DNA of 64,000 nucleotides, taken from positions 82,890 to 146,889 of the forward strand of contig NW_007360610.1 in NCBI RefSeq assembly GCF_000192795.1, read 5' to 3'. Both the position numbers and the translations under genes were made by a program. Under the pieces are notes generated by a model. It saw only the letters and a program-made list of their open reading frames with translations. It ran no database searches and was not told the origin of the DNA. Below, in pieces: positions 1 to 8,791 of the stretch; position 1 is the stretch's first letter; each line of letters starts with the position of its first letter. This DNA is from Vavraia culicis subsp. floridensis (Eukaryota; Microsporidia; Pleistophoridae).

Positions 1-59
1 CAGCCGTATCCAGGTTGCATCTCATGATCCTGCTCGATATTTACCGCTGAAAAAGCCAT
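1..59 (-). CDS. 5' end of a gene cut by the left edge (unidentified)
   Basis: An ATG at 59 on the minus strand opens a frame that stays open to the edge, giving 19 codons that begin MAFSAVNIEQDHEMQPGYG. No family can be named from so little. A second ATG lies 14 codons in. The frame could be chance, since it is short and no CCC motif precedes it. Confidence 0.3.
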   Translation of the reverse strand, partial: MAFSAVNIEQDHEMQPGYG

Positions 60-329
60 ACATCCGTGAGTATAGTACTATTTTTACTGGCATATCATTT
101 CCACACCGTTGAGAAGTTCTCCAAATCAAAAACGGTTTAACATCACGTTAAGCACTTCTAATTGATCTACTAACCCTCTAACCCTATATCACACGTAAAG
201 ATCCTAGCCCGGTATATAATTGTACACAAATACTTAATTTATATCGATTTAATTCACCAACAATAGCTTATTATCATTCATTCCACCTATCCATCACCAA
301 GTATCCTTCGTTATAATCCTTTTACACCA
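60..329. other. Intergenic spacer
   Basis: AT-rich spacer between the edge gene and the AC19-like gene, including its 3' flank. No ORF or repeat is supported. Confidence 0.5.
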
Positions 330-677
330 CTATACACCTTCATTCTCTGCTTCTATCATACTTTCCATCATTTCGTTGCCCATAGCTTCTAGCTCATCCA
401 AAGCGGTACAAAGCCACTCAAAAATATCACCTATCATGTCATTCTTCCCTACAATACTCAGCTCAACAACATCCTCCGATAAATGTGGTATGACATAACC
501 AGCAACGACAAAAGGATGCTGCATCAAAAAGTACTGAATAACATTCATTAATGTGTGATCTTCATGTGCTATTCGAATGGTTGTAGGTGATAAGCGTGTT
601 ATGCGTGGGTGCTGCTTGATTGACTCGTAGTCCTTTTGTGATTTGCGGTTGGGATCGGTGTATGAATTCAGCGGCAT
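330..677 (-). CDS. RPC19: RNA polymerase I/III subunit AC19-like (RPB11/RPAC2 family)
   Basis: The 115-aa protein matches the small L-shaped dimerisation subunit of eukaryotic polymerases. Around residues 38-70 it carries the EDHTL motif, then AGYVIPHLSED, which follows the family pattern EDHTLGN...GY.xPHPSE. The Ser-Glu after PHxx resembles AC19 (Pol I and III) more than RPB11 (Pol II), where Leu-Glu is usual; RPB11 remains the alternative. In the family this subunit pairs with AC40 and seeds polymerase assembly in the nucleus. The Gly after HTL is Met here. The ATG at 677 is preceded on the coding strand by CTACCCTTGGTAAAAA, a CCC motif close to the start. Confidence 0.82.
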   Translation of the reverse strand: MPLNSYTDPNRKSQKDYESIKQHPRITRLSPTTIRIAHEDHTLMNVIQYFLMQHPFVVAGYVIPHLSEDVVELSIVGKNDMIGDIFEWLCTALDELEAMGNEMMESMIEAENEGV

Positions 678-1313
678 TTTTTACCAAGGGTAGTTTCAAA
701 CCGCCATATTACGGGGTATTGCTCTGCAATGGCAGGCACACGTAATGCGTGGTTGTAATGAGTGAAACGTATGCTAACATTGGTGGTATTACACAATGAC
801 CAGCATGTTGTCATAAAACATCTCAATCTTTTTATGAACACTTTTTTAAAAAATCCTCTTGTTCATTTCCACACCACCTTGCACACTTTTTGGTGTGTCA
901 AATACCTCACAACCAGTTTTAATCAATAAATGCACCACCCGATCGTGTTTAAAATACATTATCCGTGATACTTTCTAAACTTGGTCTGATAGCGCCCTAC
1001 ATACAATTTGACAATATCCCGTGCTGAAATATTATACACCCGTAGTTTTAAACGTACTAATATCAATGTATACAAATTATGGAAGAATGATGATTAAATA
1101 TGCTTTACACATGCCACCGCCTTAATGTCGTGCGAATACCTTTTTGCGTTTTTACTCATTTTTTATTTTCCTGACCAAGGTGCTGATCGGTAAGAACAAC
1201 ATCAGTTAAAATAATATGCACTGCTACGATGCTTTGAGAGGAACACGCTCGTGCATGATGCAATAAAAGTGCCATGCGCATTTTGATTACCGAACGTACT
1301 TTGTTTAACACAG
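678..1313. other. Intergenic spacer
   Basis: Holds the upstream region of the AC19-like gene, with GGG on the plus strand at 688-690, and AT-rich sequence. No other ORF, RNA gene or repeat is seen. Confidence 0.5.
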
Positions 1314-1550
1314 ATGTGTTACCTCCGTTGTTCGATAGAACAATGGTTAGTTTTTTTTAATTTACTGTTTTTAATGGCAATATTTTTGGTCTCTTTCTTT
1401 GTTTGGCACCTTTTAGCACGTAGGAAGCAGTTCATGCATAGACAGCTTTTAATGAACGAATTGCACTTTTGTGCAAGAGCAGAAAACTCAATTTTTTTGA
1501 TGATCGTGTTTTTATGTATTTTGATAATTCACGCGTCTCGTGCAAAGTGA
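1314..1550 (+). CDS. Small hypothetical two-helix membrane protein
   Basis: The 78-aa ATG ORF has two hydrophobic stretches, about residues 11-33 (WLVFFNLLFLMAIFLVSFFV region) and 58-73 (SIFLMIVFLCILIIHA), separated by a basic, Met/Leu-rich loop. That would make a hairpin membrane protein. It is isolated, with more than 600 bases of non-coding DNA before it, and has no CCC motif. T-rich sequence easily gives spurious hydrophobic ORFs, so it may be chance. Confidence 0.35.
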   Translation: MCYLRCSIEQWLVFFNLLFLMAIFLVSFFVWHLLARRKQFMHRQLLMNELHFCARAENSIFLMIVFLCILIIHASRAK

Positions 1551-2715
1551 ATTAAATTACCATATTTAACTCTAAGATGTGAACACCAATTCTTTTATTT
1601 TCTAATGGAGCAAGACAAATTATCTCGATCGGTCTCTCACTCAGCTTTCAAGTACGCTCTTATCAATATTGATGATATAATACTTCCATGTACGCCAAAA
1701 ATACGAAAATGAGTAGTGAATAGGCAATCATGGCTTGATAAAATATGCCTTATGTCAAGAAAATGAAAATGTGTTCCTTTAAACTGCGCTACACTAAGTT
1801 GTTATACAATATAGGTCTGGTTATACAGCCCGTCAAACAAGTTACTCAAAATGGTTAATTAATGACATAATAATGCTCTAATAAGTGCTACAAATATTTT
1901 ACTAATACGGCAACCAGACTAGCAAGTAGATTATCGGTTCGCATGGCCTGTAACACAAAACATGGTCTGCTATGTTTTCATTTGTTACCAATTGTATTTT
2001 TCGTAGCATGTTTGCTTGACATGAAAATTTTGCCAAGGATTGTCAATACGCTATTTTGCTGATTTAATACTTTTACAACAAGTTCTTGTACAATTAACCA
2101 TTAAAAACTATGATTCTGGAGAAATAACAAACTGTCCACAAAACTTGCTTTCTACCATCCGTATCATAGCGCATTTTCAACTACCCGCGTTTCATCCATT
2201 TTATTACCTTTTTGCCGGACAACTGTTCGGCTGGTGCTAAAATTTTTAAGTGTTGCCAGAGACATATCCAGCCGCTGATAAACAACTACCGTGTCCTTTA
2301 GCATATTACTCGTTCGTCTGTGGCAGAATAATAAATATGATACGGTATTAAGGCACAAAAATTGTGCTACTGCTTAACTTTTTGATGCTTCTTTAACCTG
2401 TGCTCGAACAAATTTAGACCTGAAACACACCGTTCCACGAATAAATATACGGTTCGTCATCAAATATGAGCTGTGGAATGCAAATCTAAGCATTGTACTG
2501 GGCATTTGCTCTGTGTTTGCAGTAGTTGGGTGGTACAGGTTTTAATACCTCTAGCAGGTACCGATCACATAACTTGCCAGTGACCACAGCGTTAATACGC
2601 TGTGCTTCATGTTCTACCAATCAGGCTTGGCCATGCTTATCCATCAATCAGTATCATCCGATTGATTTGGCCGCGCACTCCGTCTTTAAAAGTGGGCGGC
2701 GGTCTCCCCTTAAAA
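1551..2715. other. Intergenic spacer upstream of tricalbin
   Basis: AT-rich spacer of about 1.2 kb without a supportable ORF. The tricalbin frame stays open back to 2602, but those codons are read as 5' flank. The last bases before 2716 contain the motif CCCC at 2706-2709. Confidence 0.5.
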
Positions 2716-5700
2716 ATGGAGGAAGCCGTAAAAATACGCAACCTAAAAAACAAAGAAGAGAGCGCCATGGGCGCACACAACAAGAAGAGCGTGGCCGACA
2801 TGGACAAAGAAACAACAAAAAGGCTAGAAGAAATCAACAGGAGCAAGGAGGAGGAAGAAAACAAAATAAACGAGATGTACGAGCGCAGCCGTGTTGAATT
2901 TGTGAACTCGCTGAACATGGACGTACCAAAAACCATTTTTTTGCAGGTTCCGGGTGTGCTTTTCGCATGTGCCCTCCTTTCGTATCTGATCGGCCGCCTC
3001 CGCCTTAACTTCTCGTTTCTTGTGCTTGTGCTGTACGGCATGTACTTTCTGTTCTCGAGGAACGTGGCAAAGTTTAAGAAAAGTATGGCAGCACTCGTTT
3101 TCAGGGATGAAAGGCGCAGGAAGGTGTGTGAGCTTGAGTCGGTTGAGTGGATGAACTTTGCGATCGAGCGGGTGTGGAAAATTATTGAGGCTGAGGTGAG
3201 CAAAGAGGTGTTTCGGGTTGTTAATCCGATCCTTGCCGAGAAATGCCCATCGTTTCTCTCTCAGCTGGTGCTTTCTGAGTTTACGCTTGGCTCGCTGCCA
3301 CCCACCCTTAAGGGCATTTCGTTTGACCCGCGGGCCGCACAGAACGTCATCTCATTCGATGCCGAGGTATTCTTTGTGCCGCTTGAGACCGGCCGTGGTG
3401 CTGCTATGATGTGCCTGAGTGACAGCATGAACTGGAACTCACGAATCGTTCTCACGGCTCGGCTTGGTCTGAATGTGAAGGGAAAGGGCCTGGACATCCC
3501 CATCATGGTGCGTAACCTTTCGTTTTCAGGTCGTGCACGCATCATCCTCACGCTTGCCAAGTCACTGGTCACACCGCTTGTTTCTGTTGAGGTGTGCTTC
3601 CTGACAGCTCCACAGATCGACTTTGATCTATGCCCTCTCAAATCAATCGATCTCATGAACATGCCCGGTCTGAGCACCTTCATCCACACCCTGATAAACT
3701 CCAACCTACAGAAAATGCTCGTAGACCCGAATTCGATCACAGTCGATCTCAGGAAGAAGGGCAAGGAGGAGATCGCACCGCAAGGCGTCGTGCTGCTGCA
3801 CATATACTCGCTCGACAACACGAGCGACATGTCGTGTCGTGCAGACATTGACGTAGATGGCCGCAGACTGTACAAGACGGAGAAACGTGAGGGCACACGT
3901 ATCGTGTACAACGAGTACTTCTACGTGGTGGTGCACAACCGGGATGATACGATCAACGTGAATTTTACCAGCATGGCAGTGAATGTGAGCCACAAGTACG
4001 GCACGGCAGGCGTGTGTCTGAAGAAGTTGCGCAGCATCGGTAACGTGCTGCAGGACATAAAGATATGGAGGAAAGGTGCAATACGCGCCGTACTGGAGAC
4101 AGACATCAAGTACTACCCGGTTCTGCACGGTCCCGTGGTGCCAAATCAGCACATGGCTGCACAAGCCGTTCTTATCATCACAGTGCAGCAGATTGAGAAC
4201 CTCCAGGGGCAGCGAAAACCACGCAACCGGTTGTACAACGCGTTCTGCCAGGTGATGGTGTGTGAGGCACTTTCGGGCAAGTTGCAGCGAAAGGACGAAA
4301 GTATCAGCGATTTTTTCACTGGAGCACTCAAAAGTGCAGGGTCGCTGTCCAAGAACATTGCAGGCGTGCTGACCAAAAATTTGAAAAGCGGGTTTAACAC
4401 GCTCACGAGCACGGGGGACACAGAAGAGGACACTGAAGTACTGCAGGGAGCATCACATAGCACGATGTTCGTCGGGCGCACGCATCGCGTGATGGAAACA
4501 CGTTCACCTTTCTTTGACGAGAAGTTCGAGGTGTTCAGCCGTAACATCCAGAAGGACGTGCTGTACCTGACAGTGATTGACCAGCAGGAAAGTGAAAACG
4601 AGGTGATAGGCACGGTAGACATACCGTTACGTGACGTATATGATGGTACAGAGGAGTTATACAGGATCAAAGGTGCGCAGCAAGGCCGTGTTAAGCTGTC
4701 TTTTGCTGTGCACTACATCACGCCATTCATATCGCCGTTTAAGCGATACGTGCACGCAGTGCGCGTACGCCTCGAAAAGCTCGTTACCACGTATGACGAG
4801 GGCATATTCTACGCCATAATCAAGAACAAGCGCGAGAGCTTTTTCATTGACAACTTCTGCTACGGTGACTTGCCCATCAACCGCGAGATAATCGTGCCAG
4901 CAGAGAGAGATGACCGGCTGAGGATGTTCCTTTTCAGAGAGAATTTCAATGAGAGTGATTTTATCGGCGAAGGGATGGTTGATGTCGTGGGAGGTGCGCA
5001 GGAGGTTGAAATCGTTGAACGTGGGGAATTGGAGGGCACCGTAACGGTGAATGTTGAGGTTGAAGAGCTGAACGGTGTTGGTTGTGTGCGATGTACGCGT
5101 GAAAGCGGCATTGGTGATGAACTTCCCAACAACAAGGCACGAGACGATGTGATTGCACCGACTGCTGATGCGCAGATCACAGATGAAAATGTTCTGGACA
5201 TGGAAGAGCCGCCAGCGCCTGGGAAACCGATCGCAGAGCCTAACGACGAAATAAGCGAGAAGGCATGCGCGGTGCACAGAGACCATCTGAGCGAAATTAA
5301 TCCACATGAAAGCGAGGCATCAAGCACGTATCTGAGGAGAGATGTGGTGAAAACCAAGGCTGACACCTCCGCCAGCATGTACCACGTAGTGCAGGTAGCC
5401 TTTCGGCACTTTGAGGGCGTGAACGAAAATTTCTTCATTGAGTTTGTGTGCGATGACGAGGTGATAAAGAAAAGCGGGCTGATCAAAGTCCGAGCGGGTA
5501 CGGCAGACAGTGACACCCAGGGTGTGCTTGGCATGTATGAGCACTGCCACCTAAACAGCAATTGCGAGGTGTTCACGCTGCTGTGCGGCGAAAGCGTGGT
5601 GCGCGCTAAGCTGCGTACAGCAGCGTTTGGGAAGACCAAAGTGGTCGGAGAGTGCGTAATTCCTAAGAAATGCATGGAAGAGAAGGTCTCGCTGGGCGGT

Positions 5701-6189
5701 GACGTGCACGTTTTGATGACAGTATGTGCACAGCAGGCATGCTTCAAGTGGAAGGATTACTTCAAGGTGGGTTATCTCGAGATACGCATTCTTGGCGCGA
5801 CGAAGGTACGCGGCGTTGAGAAGAACAGCATGTCTGATCCGTACGTCAAGGCGTACCTCAACAACACAAAGGTGTACAAGACGAAGACCATTCAGAACAC
5901 GGTGAACCCGTCCTTCAATGAAAATTTCTTCTGCAAGGTTAACATAATGACGGATGTGCTCAGATTTGACATAATCGACTGGAATAGAATCGAAACGGAC
6001 CAGCTGATCAGTTTTGTGGAAATCCCCCTGTATTTCGTAGTTGAAGGGTTCACGGAGGTGAAACTGCAGCTCATCGATGCGCTGAAGATGAGAAAAGACG
6101 GGTCGTACCTGCATTTAGGATTTGTGTTTAACAAAACATATAAGGGCGAGGATAGTGTCAAGAAGATTGCAGCAAGCATTTTCATTTGA
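2716..6189 (+). CDS. TCB: Tricalbin / extended synaptotagmin-like protein (SMP plus C2 domains)
   Basis: The 1157-aa protein starts with a charged coiled stretch (about 1-70), followed by a membrane hairpin at about 73-116, as in tricalbins anchored in the ER. An SMP lipid-transfer region spans about 135-345 and includes DFDLCPLKSIDLMNMPGL. Several C2-like segments follow; the clearest is C-terminal, about 1019-1125, with a SDPYVK loop and an acidic second loop (DIIDWNRIETD). Another begins near residue 480. The family tethers ER to plasma membrane and moves lipids. The ORF is open further upstream, but the ATG at 2716 is preferred because CCCCTTAAAA lies directly before it; ATG 2767 is an alternative. 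Codons are GC-rich, with long antisense shadow frames. Confidence 0.85.
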   Translation: MEEAVKIRNLKNKEESAMGAHNKKSVADMDKETTKRLEEINRSKEEEENKINEMYERSRVEFVNSLNMDVPKTIFLQVPGVLFACALLSYLIGRLRLNFSFLVLVLYGMYFLFSRNVAKFKKSMAALVFRDERRRKVCELESVEWMNFAIERVWKIIEAEVSKEVFRVVNPILAEKCPSFLSQLVLSEFTLGSLPPTLKGISFDPRAAQNVISFDAEVFFVPLETGRGAAMMCLSDSMNWNSRIVLTARLGLNVKGKGLDIPIMVRNLSFSGRARIILTLAKSLVTPLVSVEVCFLTAPQIDFDLCPLKSIDLMNMPGLSTFIHTLINSNLQKMLVDPNSITVDLRKKGKEEIAPQGVVLLHIYSLDNTSDMSCRADIDVDGRRLYKTEKREGTRIVYNEYFYVVVHNRDDTINVNFTSMAVNVSHKYGTAGVCLKKLRSIGNVLQDIKIWRKGAIRAVLETDIKYYPVLHGPVVPNQHMAAQAVLIITVQQIENLQGQRKPRNRLYNAFCQVMVCEALSGKLQRKDESISDFFTGALKSAGSLSKNIAGVLTKNLKSGFNTLTSTGDTEEDTEVLQGASHSTMFVGRTHRVMETRSPFFDEKFEVFSRNIQKDVLYLTVIDQQESENEVIGTVDIPLRDVYDGTEELYRIKGAQQGRVKLSFAVHYITPFISPFKRYVHAVRVRLEKLVTTYDEGIFYAIIKNKRESFFIDNFCYGDLPINREIIVPAERDDRLRMFLFRENFNESDFIGEGMVDVVGGAQEVEIVERGELEGTVTVNVEVEELNGVGCVRCTRESGIGDELPNNKARDDVIAPTADAQITDENVLDMEEPPAPGKPIAEPNDEISEKACAVHRDHLSEINPHESEASSTYLRRDVVKTKADTSASMYHVVQVAFRHFEGVNENFFIEFVCDDEVIKKSGLIKVRAGTADSDTQGVLGMYEHCHLNSNCEVFTLLCGESVVRAKLRTAAFGKTKVVGECVIPKKCMEEKVSLGGDVHVLMTVCAQQACFKWKDYFKVGYLEIRILGATKVRGVEKNSMSDPYVKAYLNNTKVYKTKTIQNTVNPSFNENFFCKVNIMTDVLRFDIIDWNRIETDQLISFVEIPLYFVVEGFTEVKLQLIDALKMRKDGSYLHLGFVFNKTYKGEDSVKKIAASIFI

Positions 6190-7032
6190 TGTGATTGAAT
6201 TAAAATCAGTTTCGTTAGTGGAGCGTGAGTAAAATTGGTGCCATTAAACGGTTCAGTAAATCGGTATGGTACGGTCTGCGTTCAGCACAATATTGAAATG
6301 TGCCGTCCATGCCATGACAAACGATTTGCAGCGCTTTCGTATTTACCATGGCTACGAAGAAAAGGTGCTTCATCAGATAATCTGTAGATGGAAATAATAA
6401 ATAAACGTACCTCTAGTGAACAAAATAAGAAAACATCACGGTTACAAACTGAGCATCTCATAATCATGGACAAGTGATACTTTTACACATGTGTATGTGT
6501 ATCTAACGGAATACTGCACTCCTCGCTTTTCATCTCTGTGGTATATTCGCGTTCTCTGTGCTGAAGTCAAACATTCTTGGTGCAAGTATTTCATGTACAA
6601 CTGGTGCTTTGTACACTGTAACATCCTTTGGTCAAGAAATCCGTTTTGTAAAGACTTGTAAACTTCCTTCATAGTAACTTTTAAGGTTTGGTTAAAGGTT
6701 TTTCAATTATCTGTTGTGGAGGGTGTTACAGCCTTTCAAATATTATTTTCATACGGGTCAATATCTATCGTGGCTTGCTAGGCTCCCAATTCGCGAGATG
6801 CAGTAATGCGGCACAATAATATTTATTCTCCTGTAACGAAAAAAATCACGGTTACGAGCAGTATTGGAACGACCAAATGCACTTAAACATTTCAAAACCA
6901 TGACTTTAGAATATAAATAAAAGATTATTCGGTTCATTTCTATCTCTCGCTTTCTTAAGTCATAATATTGCAATCTGTGCATTGCTTTCTTTTGCACTCC
7001 TTATAAATAAAAAGACAATTTGATAGTTTAAT
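6190..7032. other. Intergenic spacer
   Basis: AT-rich 3' flank of tricalbin. Two minus-strand ATG ORFs of 76 and 79 codons lie here, with no motif, hydrophobic pattern or start signal in their favour. Confidence 0.45.
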
Positions 7033-7311
7033 GGCCCTTTATGAACAAGGTAAATTTATTTCCTCATTTCTACGCAACAACGAGTTGAGCACTATTATTC
7101 AACTCGTTCTTTCTAAAGACATGCCCATCTATTCTTTATGAACAACATCAAAAGGTTATGATTGCCGAATCTAAAATAATTCTTTGACCCTTACCGTACT
7201 CACAACAAGTAAAAACATAACATATCAAAGGATAGAAACGTGATTTAATGAGCAATCAAACTTTGCTCTGTTTTACAAGCAGAAATAGCGCAGCTAGTAC
7301 AAATATAATAT
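7033..7311. repeat. 279-bp dispersed repeat, copy 1
   Basis: This segment recurs in the same orientation at 24077-24355 with the same length, no indels, and a single difference seen (CCCTTACC here, CCCCTACC there). It begins GGCCCTTTATGAACAAGG and ends GTACAAATATAATAT. Inside is a perfect 10-bp inverted repeat, AACGAGTTGA and TCAACTCGTT, with a 10-nt loop at 7079-7108. No coding frame longer than a few codons runs through it and no target-site duplication is evident. It could be a small non-autonomous mobile element, a solo terminal repeat or a segmental duplication. Confidence 0.85.
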
Positions 7312-8070
7312 GAATACTTACACTTCAATGATTTATTTGTGATAAAATAAAATACTCACAATCATTACAGCTTATACCTGATATTCTTTGTACTATACGG
7401 TAGATTACGAGGTCTGAATGTGCTCGTATTCTTTAGAATGTATTTAATGTATTTTTATGTTCATAGCGATACAAATGTTCGTTTTACGTTAATAGGTATT
7501 AGGAGATTAAAAACTATGACCTTAGCTGTTCACAGGGTTCGTACAGAAGAAAATACATTTTTACAACATAATGGTTACTACACAATATGGAACTAAGGTA
7601 TGAATTGGTTTTCTATCTTTTAGTATTACCGCATTTTTGAAAGGCAATACCTTTTATGGATGTACTTTGCTGTCATAGTTCTCTAGATGTAAATAAAGTG
7701 TTTGTTATTGAAGACACTATAATTGATATGATTGTTCTATAACGTGATCATTATCTGGTGATCAACTTAACTAGAACGTTTTTATGGCCAATTTCAGCAA
7801 TTTTCGATGTGCTGCGTATTTGATAGCACTAGTTATGGTGTATTTAGCATTTGCAGAATGTTCAAAATGATTTCAAGTGAACTTTGACATGTTACAAAAC
7901 CCTTTCAGAAACTTAAACTCTACAAATAAAATGTTTATCAATCCTTGGTTACCAAAATTTTAGCTTGTGACATTTGACATGAAATATTGTTTATGAGAGT
8001 ATATGGAAGAAAATCATAGTTAAGGATTGGCAATAGTTCAAAATATAAGATTGAGGTAAATTTCTGTGCT
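7312..8070. other. Intergenic spacer
   Basis: Very AT-rich, with no supportable ORF. It separates the 279-bp repeat from a tiny membrane ORF. Confidence 0.45.
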
Positions 8071-8238
8071 ATGAACTTTTGGACGTTTATAATCGTATTA
8101 TTGTGTTTGTTTCTACTTTTGTCAATAATAGCTTTGTATCTAATACTTGAGTTTATAGGACAAATACTTAGTGCAGCTATTTACAAAGCACTGAATCGCT
8201 CACAACACGACAAAAAAATCTCCGCATATAGAACATGA
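8071..8238 (+). CDS. Tiny single-helix membrane ORF (55 aa)
   Basis: The ATG at 8071 opens 55 codons ending at TGA 8236-8238. Residues 3-26 are strongly hydrophobic (FWTFIIVLLCLFLLLSIIAL), followed by an amphipathic part and a polar basic tail (RSQHDKK). This is the shape of a small membrane subunit or N-terminally anchored peptide. No CCC motif is seen and it lies alone in AT-rich DNA, so chance is possible. Confidence 0.33.
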   Translation: MNFWTFIIVLLCLFLLLSIIALYLILEFIGQILSAAIYKALNRSQHDKKISAYRT

Positions 8239-8791
8239 GGAGAATAGCACCATCAATTACAATAGATAGTGCTAAGAGGATCGGTAAAATGTTGAAGTGT
8301 TTTTCTTTCAAAAAATTGTTTTTACATTACACAAAATTTGTTCACTAAAAGTCGTTTCTTCATAATTCAAATGTAAAATCACTTAAACAAATGTTCTCAT
8401 GCGTTTTATTGTCATCAACCATGCCCATTTGTCCTTTGTTCATGTTTTTTACCAAATATCATTGTCTATATCACCGCTATCAATTAATATTTCGGATTAA
8501 TATTTTCAATACACTTTCTAAATGTGTTATTATTTAGCATCACAGTGCAATCATAGATTTCATCATGACATTTGCTGAAATATAACAATGTATATGTTAC
8601 AACTAAGACATGTAACTGCCAATATTGTCTATCAAATAATTGCTTTCAATCACATTCCATATCAAGCTCACTGATCTAGATTCCTACAAGATAACAGCTA
8701 CATTATTGCAAAGAATATGAGCATTAAAATTGATTAAACGGTATTGACACAGTCAAATGATATAACTAAAATCCAATAAGCACCAAAAGTT
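8239..8791. other. Intergenic spacer
   Basis: AT-rich, forming the 3' flank of the minus-strand LRR gene. Nothing else is supported. Confidence 0.5.

Noticed and set aside
4860..5747. 295-codon minus-strand frame inside tricalbin, and other antisense frames there
   Set aside because: Antisense shadow of a GC-ended coding frame; no motif or start signal, while the plus strand shows SMP and C2 patterns.
6442..6997. Two minus-strand ORFs of 76 and 79 codons
   Set aside because: No start motif, no recognisable domains; AT-rich spacer composition.
7285..7311. tRNA-like 5' half (TAGCGCAGCTAGTA) at the end of the 279-bp repeat, hinting at a SINE
   Set aside because: The D-stem cannot close and no B-box follows; similarity is short enough to be chance.
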